A stretch of DNA of 35,569 bases from an uncultured Treponema sp. (GTDB lineage Bacteria; Spirochaetota; Spirochaetia; Treponematales; Treponemataceae): the NCBI GenBank assembly GCA_937892225.1, contig CALAUH010000143.1, forward strand, positions 1 to 35,569. The letters run 5' to 3'. Of the stretch, positions 25,731 through 33,250 are shown one piece after another. The position numbers were made by a program, and so were the translations under genes. The notes beneath the pieces are model-generated. The model saw only the letters and a list, made by a program, of their open reading frames with translations, was not told the DNA's origin and did not search any database. Positions within the stretch are counted from its first letter, which is position 1, and each line of letters begins with the position of its first letter.

Positions 25731-28492
25731 TATTCACCTGCCTTAAGAAGCTTCTGGAACTCCTTAATTCCCTTCATGTCGTAATCGTTGCCACAAAGTT
25801 TTGAAAGCATTTTGTTTACTTCTATTTCTGTCTTATCGAGTTTTTCTTCAACAGCAACAAAAGTTGTTTCATATTTCTTTTTAAGAGCATTAAGTTTAGC
25901 AACAAAACCATTTATGATTTCTTCACTTATTGATTTTGTCTTTTCTACAAGAGGCTTAATCCATTTAATTTTAAGAAGTTCTTTTACCTGTTCATCAGAA
26001 AGAGTTTCAATAGTAGCTTTTGTTTTTAGATGAAGTTCATCTTCAGCTTTTTTTATTCTAGAAGATAAGTCTTTTTCTTTCTGTTTAATATCATATAAGG
26101 AAACAATTTTTGCCTCTGTTGATCCTTCTTCAAATTTAAACTCTAGTTGTAAATCTTTTATTCTGTTTTTAACATCTGTTGCATTAAATGTTCCATCTGG
26201 CTTAGCTTTTTCCTTAATCTTAGTCCAATCCACCTCTTTGTGATTTTCTTTGAATGATAGTTTATCTGCTTTTTTAGAGAGTATAAGATAATCATTCAAT
26301 GCATTAATTTCATCAGTTTCTATATCTTTTAATGTTTCTAGAAGTTTAGGTTCAATTTCCGCATTCACAAAACCAGTTTTTTCTTCGTTCACAATTGAGA
26401 GTTCCATTTCATCTGGTGTTAAACCATTAAATAATTCTTCAATATCACTCTCAACTTTCACCAAATCTTTCTTCAAATCATTTATTTTATCTAACTCATC
26501 TTTCAATAATTCTTCCTGTACAATTTCAAATGGAAGAACATGACCTTCCCAACCATCCTGAACTTCATATTCTTTATCATCTTTCTTTTTGATAACCATG
26601 TGAGGATCTACAATCTTTGTTGCCTGGAATCCTTCAATCTGAATAATTTCCAAATCGTTGCTGATTGTCTGCCATTTATCATCAAAAATCTGATAAGCTT
26701 CGTATTTATCAGTAAGAGGAATATCTTTGATTCTTTCGTAAATATTATCAGTGATGATTTTTTCTTCTTTGTTCAAATTGCTTTCAAGAGCATCATCAAT
26801 AAATCTATCTGTAAGATATTTCTCAAAATCTTCAAACTTGTTTTCAAAGTTCTTTTTATAGAAAATAACTTTTGTGTTTTCGTTTACAGTCTGCTTAATA
26901 TCATCAGTATTTAAAGAACAGAATGGAGTTCCATTGTCTTTGAAGATTTCTTCTTTTAGTCCTGAGAATACATTCCAGTATTTAGACAGTTCTTCAATTT
27001 CAACTTTTGGATAACCGCCGAACATTGTTGCATAGATATCACTTATATCCTGCTTTTCTGTATTATCAATGTAACGAGGAATATTCAGATTATATTCGTT
27101 TTCTCTGATTTTTTCACGGCTAACAAGTGCTGCAAAACCTGGAACAGATTCTCTCTTTTCAACAACATCAACAATTCTTTTTATGTCAGAAGCCTGAAGT
27201 CTGTTTTTCTTTCCATCCTTTATAAAATACTTTGACGCATCTATAATAAGAACATCAGAATCAGTTTTCTGCTTTTTAAGAACCATAACAATTGTAGGAA
27301 TACCTGTTCCAAAGAAAATATCAGCTGGAAGTCCAATAATTGTATCAATGTTATTCTTTTCAATAAGATTCTTTCTGATTTTTCCTTCATTATTGTCATC
27401 AGGACTTCCTCGGAACAAAACTCCATGAGGAAGAACGATAGTCATAATTCCGTCATCTTTTAGATGGAATAAATCGTGCAAGAGAAATGCAAAGTCTGCC
27501 TTACCATTTGGTGCAAGTCCATAAGACTTAAAACGTTTATCGTTTTCTTTGTTTTTGCTCTTCCACTTCTGAGAATATGGAGGGTTAGAAACAACTGCAT
27601 CTACAAAAAGCGGATCATAAGTATTTTCCCAGTCATCTTCTCTAAAGAATGGCCAGTCTTTATCAAGTGTATCTCCATTACGAACAATCATATTTGCAGG
27701 ACTGATTCCACGCATAATAAGATTCATTCGAGTAAGGTTGTAAGTAGCTTCCTTTAATTCCTGAGCATAATATTTGATTTTTGCTCCATCAGTCATTTTT
27801 GCAGCCGCTTTACCAATATTAATGAGCAAAGAACCAGAACCACTTGTTGGGTCATAAATTTTAATTTCTTCACGTTCTTTCAGATGACCTGCAATAATAT
27901 CAGCCATCAACATAGAAACTTCATGTGGAGTATAGAATTCTCCAGCCTTCTTTCCGGCATTTGCTGCAAATTTACTAATCAAATATTCATAAACAAATCC
28001 AAGAACGTCATAATCCTGCTTTCCGTCCATCGGAATATCTTTAATCAACTGCAAAAGTCCACTGATTGCATCTGTTTGATCTTGAGGAGTCTTTCCTAAA
28101 TCACCAAGATTTGTACTTAAAGTTTTGAAAATGTCTTTGAAAGTTTCTTCGAACTTTGGATTAATAAAATGAGTAAAATCACTAAGACCGTCTGTAACAT
28201 CTTTTACGCTAAACTTGTCATTAGAAATCCAAGTTGAAAAAAGTCCCTTATATGGAATGAAGTAATAGATATTATTCTGAATAAACTCAACAGTCTTCTG
28301 ATTTTTTCCATCAAGTTTCTTTATTTCTTCATCTGACATTTTGTATTTTTTTAAGAATGCGACTTCATTATCAGAAAGGAACTTATAGAAGATAAAACCT
28401 AAAATAAAATCTTTATATTCGCTGGCTTCTATTTTTGAACGTAATTTATTTGCACTTTCCCAAATTTTTGATGCAAGCTGCTGTTTAGTCAT
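25730..28492 (-). CDS. hsdM: Type I restriction enzyme, M (methyltransferase) subunit with long C-terminal extension
   Basis: A 920-residue HsdM. The first 470 residues hold the helical HsdM_N domain (KLRSKIEASEYKDFILGFIF) and the N6-adenine methylase: FYTPHEV, motif I YDPTSGSGSLLI at about 215 and motif IV VVSNPPYSQKW at about 300. After residue 480 there is a helical extension of about 440 residues, with DGWEGHVLPFEIVQEELL and Lys/Glu-rich coiled coils. Many HsdM proteins are near 500 residues, while some Bacteroides-type ones are longer. First gene of the hsd operon, 74 nt after the Cro-like regulator. Confidence 0.93.
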   Translation of the reverse strand: MTKQQLASKIWESANKLRSKIEASEYKDFILGFIFYKFLSDNEVAFLKKYKMSDEEIKKLDGKNQKTVEFIQNNIYYFIPYKGLFSTWISNDKFSVKDVTDGLSDFTHFINPKFEETFKDIFKTLSTNLGDLGKTPQDQTDAISGLLQLIKDIPMDGKQDYDVLGFVYEYLISKFAANAGKKAGEFYTPHEVSMLMADIIAGHLKEREEIKIYDPTSGSGSLLINIGKAAAKMTDGAKIKYYAQELKEATYNLTRMNLIMRGISPANMIVRNGDTLDKDWPFFREDDWENTYDPLFVDAVVSNPPYSQKWKSKNKENDKRFKSYGLAPNGKADFAFLLHDLFHLKDDGIMTIVLPHGVLFRGSPDDNNEGKIRKNLIEKNNIDTIIGLPADIFFGTGIPTIVMVLKKQKTDSDVLIIDASKYFIKDGKKNRLQASDIKRIVDVVEKRESVPGFAALVSREKIRENEYNLNIPRYIDNTEKQDISDIYATMFGGYPKVEIEELSKYWNVFSGLKEEIFKDNGTPFCSLNTDDIKQTVNENTKVIFYKKNFENKFEDFEKYLTDRFIDDALESNLNKEEKIITDNIYERIKDIPLTDKYEAYQIFDDKWQTISNDLEIIQIEGFQATKIVDPHMVIKKKDDKEYEVQDGWEGHVLPFEIVQEELLKDELDKINDLKKDLVKVESDIEELFNGLTPDEMELSIVNEEKTGFVNAEIEPKLLETLKDIETDEINALNDYLILSKKADKLSFKENHKEVDWTKIKEKAKPDGTFNATDVKNRIKDLQLEFKFEEGSTEAKIVSLYDIKQKEKDLSSRIKKAEDELHLKTKATIETLSDEQVKELLKIKWIKPLVEKTKSISEEIINGFVAKLNALKKKYETTFVAVEEKLDKTEIEVNKMLSKLCGNDYDMKGIKEFQKLLKAGE

Positions 28493-28543
28493 AAAATTAA
28501 CCCCTTATATTACTTTATCTCTTTTCTATCTTAATATATCAAT

Positions 28544-28560
28544 GTGCCAAAAACTGACAC
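28544..28560 (-). promoter_or_regulatory. Imperfect inverted repeat, candidate operator for hsd
   Basis: GTGCCAAAAACTGACAC is a 17-bp repeat with arms GTGCCA and TGACAC (one mismatch) and a 5-bp centre. It lies between the Cro-like gene and hsdM, where the hsd promoter should be. It could be bound by that regulator; this is inferred from position and symmetry only. Confidence 0.4.
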
Positions 28561-28566
28561 CATAAA

Positions 28567-28785
28567 TTATTTTTCTTGCTCAGGTTCATTTATTACACAA
28601 ATATCACCAACATCACAATCTAAAGCTTTACATATTTTATGAAGACTTTCCATAGAAATGTATTCGCCCTTATTTAGTTTGGCTAATATATTTGTTGTAA
28701 TCCCTGCCAAAGGTATTAGATCCGTCTTCTTTTTGATATTCTTATCAATAAGAAGCTTCCAGAGTTTGCGATAATCTACGTTCAT
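28567..28785 (-). CDS. Cro/CI-type helix-turn-helix regulator of the hsd operon
   Basis: A 72-residue single-domain XRE/HTH_26 protein: LLIDKNIKKKTDLIPLAGIT, then NILAKLNKGEYISMESLHKICKALDCDVGDI, the typical five-helix fold with recognition helix TNILAKLNKG. Small regulators of this kind often precede restriction-modification genes and delay or limit their expression. The start at 28785 is chosen because an in-frame ATG at 28803 falls inside the -10 box, while AAAGG lies 6 nt before the chosen start. It is co-directional with hsdM and 74 nt upstream. Confidence 0.85.
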   Translation of the reverse strand: MNVDYRKLWKLLIDKNIKKKTDLIPLAGITTNILAKLNKGEYISMESLHKICKALDCDVGDICVINEPEQEK

Positions 28786-28801
28786 AAACCACCTTTCTCT
28801 C

Positions 28802-28810
28802 ATTATACCA
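28802..28810 (-). promoter_or_regulatory. Extended -10 promoter for the Cro-like regulator
   Basis: The minus strand reads TGGTATAAT, a perfect extended -10 (TGnTATAAT), about 17 nt before the regulator start. No good -35 box is visible, as is usual for this class. The predicted leader is only about 10 nt. Confidence 0.6.
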
Positions 28811-28868
28811 CAGATTTGCTTATTTCGGAGAATAAATTGAGAAAACGTGATTTATTGTTGAAAAGTAG

Positions 28869-29243
28869 CTATCTATTAATACCAATTATCTGCAATTCCA
28901 GACTATTTTCAGAAATATCCGAAACTTCAAATAAACAATCTTCAATTGAGTATCCGAGCATACAATCAGCTGCAGTTATAACCGCAAGTTCAATCTTTGC
29001 CCCTTTTGATACTATAAATTCAAATGAACTGTTTTCATGGTTGCTAATTTCAGCCTTGCATTTAAATTCTATATCTGAGAGCTTTTCGATTGATTTAAGC
29101 AAAGTAAGATCTGCAGCTGAAATTTTATTATCATCTGTTCCAGTTGGGTAAATACTTGATTCTTCGCCAACTTCCCATGTCATTGGCTCATCCATTCCTT
29201 CATCTAACAATTCTTTAACGTTCATATTGTATTCGTGTAACAC
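28869..29243 (-). CDS. Small acidic protein, function unknown
   Basis: A 124-residue acidic protein (many Glu, Asp, Ser) with no signal peptide or membrane segment. The C-terminal half looks like alternating strands: EFIVSKGAKIELAVI, then CLFEVSDISENSLELQIIGI. I do not recognise a family. The start is a GTG at 29243, with AAGGAG 7 nt upstream; the next ATG in frame is at 29225 and has no good site. It follows rmuC by 62 nt, a gap holding one hairpin, and precedes the regulator gene by 83 nt. Confidence 0.6.
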   Translation of the reverse strand: MLHEYNMNVKELLDEGMDEPMTWEVGEESSIYPTGTDDNKISAADLTLLKSIEKLSDIEFKCKAEISNHENSSFEFIVSKGAKIELAVITAADCMLGYSIEDCLFEVSDISENSLELQIIGINR

Positions 29244-29269
29244 TGTAATTCTCCTTGAAAATAACTAAC

Positions 29270-29291
29270 TGGCGAAGTTACTACTCCGCCA
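29270..29291 (-). terminator. Compact hairpin between rmuC and the acidic-protein gene
   Basis: TGGCGGAGT and ACTTCGCCA pair over 9 positions with one G-T wobble around the 4-nt loop AGTA. It lies 14 nt after the rmuC stop. There is no long T-run on the minus strand, so it may be a weak terminator or an mRNA-protecting stem. Confidence 0.4.
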
Positions 29292-29305
29292 TGATTTATA
29301 TATAA

Positions 29306-30652
29306 TTATTCTATATCTGATTCTATTTCCAAAATATCCGCTTTTGATGAAGTATCTAATTCATGTACATTTTTTAATGCTTTTTGAATCTTCCTTGTAC
29401 GAACACCAATAAGTTTATCCATATCTTCATCAAGTTGACGGATTCTTGTTTGAGCTGATTCGAAAACTTTTTCAAAAGTATTAAATTCTGTTTTTACTGC
29501 ACTTAACACATTCCATACTTCAACACTACGTTTTTGAATCTGAAGTGTTCTAAATCCCATTAAGAGAGAACTCAACATCGCTGCCATTGTTGATGGCCCA
29601 GCTATAGTAACGTTATATTCTCTTTGAAGAATTTCAACCATATTACGTCTTGCAACTTCTGCATAAAGTCCTTCAAAAGGAAGAAACATTATTGCAAATG
29701 GTGTTGTAACAGGTTCATAGATATATTTATCATGTATACTTTTTGCTTCTTTTTTGATTTCTGTCTCAAGTGTTTTCCAAGCACATTCAACTTTATCCTT
29801 ATCGCCAGATTCATATGCATCTTGTAATGCAGCATATGAATCTCCAGGAAATTTTGCATCAATTGGGAGATATACACTTTCATTTTCATTTGAACCAGGA
29901 TAGCGAATAGCAAAGTCAACTTTCAAATCTTTTTTAGGATAAATATGAGCTTGGGACTCATACTGTCCAGGTGCCATAATCTGTTCCAAAATACTAGCAA
30001 GTTGAACTTCTCCAAGATTACCACGTGTTTTTACATTATCAAGAACCTTCTTAAGATCACCTACTCCCGCTGCAATATTTTGCATTTCACCAAGACCTTC
30101 ATGAACTTGATCCAATCGTTCCGCAATCATATTAAATGAGTTTTTAAATTTTTCATCCAAAGATTTCTGAAGCTTTTCATCAACAGTCATACGCATCTGT
30201 TCAAGCTTCTTTTCATTGCTATCTTGAATCTCTTTCAAACTTGTCTGCATTGTCTGTTTCTGATTGTTCAAAGTATCCTGTGTTGTCTTTGACAAAGAAT
30301 CAAACCGAGAAGAAAGAGTTTCCATGAACTTAGTAAGACTAGAAGTCAAAGAGTCCTGTGTATTCTTTGTAAGGTTATCCAGTTTTCCATTAATTGAATT
30401 CTGAAAATTCATCATTGTTTCCTGGCTTTCCTTTCTTGAGGAACGTTCATTCTCTGTTGTTTCCTTACGATTACGTTCAAACTCATCTTTAAGATTCTTC
30501 TCATATGAATCCAATTTCTTTTCGTAATCACCAAGTTTATCATTCAAAACATTCTGGTTTGAACCATTGTGTTTATCCAAAAGAACAATCATCAAAACGA
30601 TACCAGTGATTGCCAAAGCAATCAAAATTGATAAAAGAATAAATAAAGACAC
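29306..30652 (-). CDS. rmuC: RmuC-family DNA recombination/nuclease-like protein
   Basis: A 448-residue protein. An N-terminal membrane anchor (LFILLSILIALAITGIVLMI) is followed by about 150 residues of coiled coil with repeats such as LTKNTQDSLTSSLTKF and LSKTTQDTLNNQKQ. The C-terminal half is the RmuC domain: NVKTRGNLGEVQLASILEQI, PIDAKFPGDSY (the PD-(D/E)XK-like Asp-Ala-Lys), and FLPFEGLYAEVARR. RmuC limits DNA rearrangement; its nuclease activity is inferred from the fold. The start is probably GTG at 30652, preceded by AAAAGGAG at 6 nt; a longer frame to 30775 has no such site. It lies in the same direction as the 176-residue gene, 146 nt away. Confidence 0.9.
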   Translation of the reverse strand: MSLFILLSILIALAITGIVLMIVLLDKHNGSNQNVLNDKLGDYEKKLDSYEKNLKDEFERNRKETTENERSSRKESQETMMNFQNSINGKLDNLTKNTQDSLTSSLTKFMETLSSRFDSLSKTTQDTLNNQKQTMQTSLKEIQDSNEKKLEQMRMTVDEKLQKSLDEKFKNSFNMIAERLDQVHEGLGEMQNIAAGVGDLKKVLDNVKTRGNLGEVQLASILEQIMAPGQYESQAHIYPKKDLKVDFAIRYPGSNENESVYLPIDAKFPGDSYAALQDAYESGDKDKVECAWKTLETEIKKEAKSIHDKYIYEPVTTPFAIMFLPFEGLYAEVARRNMVEILQREYNVTIAGPSTMAAMLSSLLMGFRTLQIQKRSVEVWNVLSAVKTEFNTFEKVFESAQTRIRQLDEDMDKLIGVRTRKIQKALKNVHELDTSSKADILEIESDIE

Positions 30653-30720
30653 TATTGTCTCCTTTTCCTCTTTCGAGGTTGTTAGATTTACCTGTTCCCT
30701 ACGGAACGGTAACCAAAAAA

Positions 30721-30735
30721 TTACTGACGGTTCAT
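30721..30735 (-). other. Four-codon leader ORF (MNRQ-stop) upstream of rmuC
   Basis: AAGGAG, a 7-nt spacer, then ATG AAC CGT CAG TAA makes a perfect mini-gene in the rmuC leader. It is followed by a possible hairpin, TTACC-G-TTCC with GGAA-CA-GGTAA. It could be a translated leader for attenuation or coupling, or chance; the strong ribosome site is what stands out. Confidence 0.35.
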
Positions 30736-30767
30736 AGTAAAACTCCTTAATATTGTTGACATCTTTA

Positions 30768-30793
30768 AAGAGCAATATAAAAACATTGCTCTT
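30768..30793 (-). terminator. Hairpin after the 176-residue gene
   Basis: AAGAGCAAT and ATTGCTCTT form a perfect 9-bp stem around an 8-nt T-rich loop, 5 nt after the stop codon. No T-run follows, so it may be partial termination or an mRNA end-protecting stem. Confidence 0.45.
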
Positions 30794-30798
30794 AAATA

Positions 30799-31329
30799 CT
30801 AAAATTCTATCACTCCTTCAGCTACTAGCTGTTTTAGTTTTTCTTTTACATTTGATTTTGAAATAAAGAGTCCATTACTGCCCAATTTATATAATGGAGC
30901 ATAAATTCCTTCTTCGTTTTTTTCATAATGTCGTATAATACTACTATCTGCTTCTTTCCCTGAAGCACTATGTGGAGCAGGACCAGCTAAAATAGCACTA
31001 TATTCTGTTTTATATGGCTCTCCTTTCTTTTTATTCCAACCTTCATAATCAAGAATAAATACAAATCTTTTTCTCAAGGTAAGATTATCCAATCCAAATT
31101 CTTGTTTTATCATACCTTCTAAATGCTGTAATTTTGTATCAGTTGCACCGATTATAAGTATTTTTCCTTTCGGATTAATGTTATATTGATATTCCGCATC
31201 TTGTTTTGTTGAAAACCCAATAATGCCTATTTTTGCTAACCAATATTCAGCATTATTACCAGTATTTTCCGCATAAAGTTTCTTTTTTATTTCTTCTAAA
31301 GCTCTAAGTAATTCCTCATTTGACAACAT
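30799..31329 (-). CDS. Protein of unknown function paired with the degenerate methylase
   Basis: A 176-residue protein. The N-terminal 30 residues are a helix (LSNEELLRALEEIKKKLY), followed by a Rossmann-like strand and turn, GKILIIGATDTKLQHLEG, then FVFILDYEGWNKKKGE. A His/Ser patch, AGPAPHSASGKEADSS, follows; the tail is a winged-helix-like pattern, LFISKSNVKEKLKQLVAEG. I do not recognise a family. The start at 31329 has GGGAGG 7 nt before it, whereas the longer frame to 31362 has none. It is only 13 nt after the methylase-like gene, so the two are very likely one operon. Confidence 0.75.
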   Translation of the reverse strand: MLSNEELLRALEEIKKKLYAENTGNNAEYWLAKIGIIGFSTKQDAEYQYNINPKGKILIIGATDTKLQHLEGMIKQEFGLDNLTLRKRFVFILDYEGWNKKKGEPYKTEYSAILAGPAPHSASGKEADSSIIRHYEKNEEGIYAPLYKLGSNGLFISKSNVKEKLKQLVAEGVIEF

Positions 31330-31342
31330 ATACATTCCTCCC

Positions 31343-33043
31343 TTAAATATTGTTTGTTTCAAGGAGTCTATTTTGTTGTTTCTGAATCTCTTTCATCTTA
31401 TTACTTAGCGAATTAATTTCCTCTTGCATAATTAAATATTTTTTAACGACTATCTGTTGTTCACTAAGAGGAGGTACTGGAATTTGGATTTTATTTAATA
31501 AATCAGCACTAATAGATGTAACTGTACTACCAACCTTAAAAGCATTAAAAATAGAAAATGCTACTTTCGATTCTAATAATATTTTTAGAAAAACAGGATC
31601 TATAATAGATTCATCACATCTCAATACATATAAATTACTTGCTGGTATAATTTTTCTATCATTATCATAAACTATTGCAACTTTTAATGTATCTCCTATA
31701 TTCATAGATAAAATTACATCATTCTTTTTAAGAATTCCTTTAGAAAGATTATCAGGTATTTCTGTCAAATTTATTAACTCATCATCTATTTTATTATTAT
31801 TGATATTCTTCAAAGTTAGATAACAAATTTTTGTGTTAATATCTGTTTCAATCATATCTAGCTGTTCAGCTTTTATTTGAAATCCTCTAAAAGGTGATTT
31901 AATTAATACTTCTGATAATTTTCTATAGGCTGTAAACTGAGGAAGTTTTATTGAAGGTTCAAAAAAATAATCATTAATATAGCAAGAATATTTATTTTCT
32001 TTGATAATATCATATTCAATTGTTTTGCTATATTCATTTTCTTCATAAAGAGAAGAATATATCATGTTTATATTTTCTTCAGACAATTCACATCTACTAC
32101 TTCGTGTTACTGAATACATATTTGATGCATTTACAAAAGTTATTTTTTTATTATTTTTCGATAAAACAAGAAGTGATGTCTTAATATTTGTAGTAGGCGT
32201 ATACATCTTTGCCGGCATAGAAATAATTGCTTCAAGATAACCATTATCTATGAAATATTTTAAACAGTTGTTATTAGCTTCATTATTAAATAATACACCA
32301 TCAGGTACAGAACAAATACATTTGCCTTTTTCTGTTAAAATATTTATAGCAGTTACAGCATAAGCATAAGAAGCTGGAATAGATGTAAAACCTTTTTTGA
32401 AATAATTATCATCTGGTAAATCTAATTCATTTACCTTTAATGGGTATGCTGCTAAAGAACAATAAATCTTTGATTTTTTTCCGATACAATTTAATTTATT
32501 AAAACCTTTCTGAAATTGAGTTTTTATTCTGTCATCATAAACCATTGAATAAAGTGTATTAAGTAACAGAATTTCTGTATTAGAACATAAACTTAAAACT
32601 TCTTTTATTTCATAATCATGCTGAATAGATGATATTAAATTTTCACTATCAGAATTAATATCAACAAAAGTATCCGCTTCCTCAAAATCAAATAATCTAC
32701 AAATTAAGTTTGTATAACTATTTATAGGAGGAACAATTGCACCTCTCTTGAACCAATTACAATGAATTTCTACATAAGCTTCCTCAAGAAACCTTTTAAA
32801 TACAAAATCAGGAAGTTCTGAATAACATGAAAGATTATTTGATAGAAAGTCTTTACATTTTTGAAATAAATAATTTTTTTTCAGTTCAGAATCAATATCT
32901 AACTTTGAAATAATATTTTGAAGATCTAAAGACAATGAAATACCTTGTGTTTTTGCTAAATATGCTACAAAAAGACCATAAAAACTATCAGAAAGTTCTC
33001 CATTTTTATTTGCAAAACCGCCTTCAATAAAATCTTGTGACAT
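31343..33043 (-). CDS. Degenerate HsdM-HsdS-like fusion with lost catalytic motifs
   Basis: A 566-residue protein. Residues 90-335 align with N6-adenine methylases of HsdM type: GAIVPPINSYTNLICRLFDF matches the TPxxV helix, and the block PDGVLFNNEANNNCLKYFI...EAIISMPAKMYTPTTNIKTSLLVL is clearly HsdM-like. However, the SAM motif that should read DPACGSG is DTFVDINSDSEN (133-144), and the NPPY position reads AAYP (199-202). It is therefore probably inactive as a methylase. Residues 375-566 are an HsdS-like target recognition domain ending IQIPVPPLSEQQIVVKKY and a helical conserved region. The start at 33043 follows AAAGGAG by 5 nt. It may be a DNA-reading subunit or pseudoenzyme. First gene of its operon. 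Confidence 0.75.
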   Translation of the reverse strand: MSQDFIEGGFANKNGELSDSFYGLFVAYLAKTQGISLSLDLQNIISKLDIDSELKKNYLFQKCKDFLSNNLSCYSELPDFVFKRFLEEAYVEIHCNWFKRGAIVPPINSYTNLICRLFDFEEADTFVDINSDSENLISSIQHDYEIKEVLSLCSNTEILLLNTLYSMVYDDRIKTQFQKGFNKLNCIGKKSKIYCSLAAYPLKVNELDLPDDNYFKKGFTSIPASYAYAVTAINILTEKGKCICSVPDGVLFNNEANNNCLKYFIDNGYLEAIISMPAKMYTPTTNIKTSLLVLSKNNKKITFVNASNMYSVTRSSRCELSEENINMIYSSLYEENEYSKTIEYDIIKENKYSCYINDYFFEPSIKLPQFTAYRKLSEVLIKSPFRGFQIKAEQLDMIETDINTKICYLTLKNINNNKIDDELINLTEIPDNLSKGILKKNDVILSMNIGDTLKVAIVYDNDRKIIPASNLYVLRCDESIIDPVFLKILLESKVAFSIFNAFKVGSTVTSISADLLNKIQIPVPPLSEQQIVVKKYLIMQEEINSLSNKMKEIQKQQNRLLETNNI

Positions 33044-33064
33044 CGACACTCCTTTAAAGTTATT

Positions 33065-33082
33065 TTGAATAGTACTATTCAA
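33065..33082 (-). promoter_or_regulatory. Perfect 18-bp palindromic operator (downstream copy)
   Basis: TTGAATAGTACTATTCAA is a perfect palindrome lying just downstream of the -10 box, at about +11 to +28, and ending 21 nt before the start codon. It shares TTGAATA-N4-TATTCAA with the upstream palindrome at 33134-33151. Confidence 0.7.
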
Positions 33083-33099
33083 TACAACCTTATAATAAT

Positions 33100-33128
33100 A
33101 AGATATCAAAGGTATTCAGAAAAGTCAA
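33100..33128 (-). promoter_or_regulatory. Sigma-70-type promoter of the methylase-like operon
   Basis: TTGACT (33128-33123), a 17-nt spacer, then TATCTT (33105-33100) form a good promoter in the minus direction, about 57 nt before the start codon at 33043. It is bracketed by two palindromes. Confidence 0.65.
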
Positions 33129-33131
33129 CAA

Positions 33132-33153
33132 TTTTGAATACTAATATTCAAAA
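33132..33153 (-). promoter_or_regulatory. 22-bp palindromic operator (upstream copy)
   Basis: TTTTGAATA and TATTCAAAA, with 4 bp between them, form a 9-bp-arm palindrome just upstream of the -35 box. The core TTGAATA-N4-TATTCAA equals that of the second palindrome 69 bp away, centre to centre. Confidence 0.65.
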
Positions 33154-33180
33154 AATAAAATATTTTTTCTTAAAATGTTT

Positions 33181-33230
33181 GTGAGGGCAGAATTCCCACC
33201 CCAAATCCCGTCACAGTTCCTCACCCTCAA
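33181..33230 (-). other. GC-rich stem and G-tract region after the secreted-protein gene
   Basis: In an otherwise AT-rich gap (33044-33250), TGAGGG and CCCTCA pair across a 36-nt loop, and GTGAGG/CCTCAC is an alternative pairing. The minus strand carries GGGATTTGGGGTGGG, three closely spaced G-tracts. It lies shortly after the stop at 33251 and may end that transcript. Confidence 0.4.
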
Positions 33231-33250
33231 AATTTCTTGAGAACGTTTCT

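Noticed and set aside
31343..33043. The methylase-like gene as BREX PglX or an active type I methylase
   Set aside because: SAM and NPPY motifs are missing, it is far shorter than PglX, and no other BREX genes are present.
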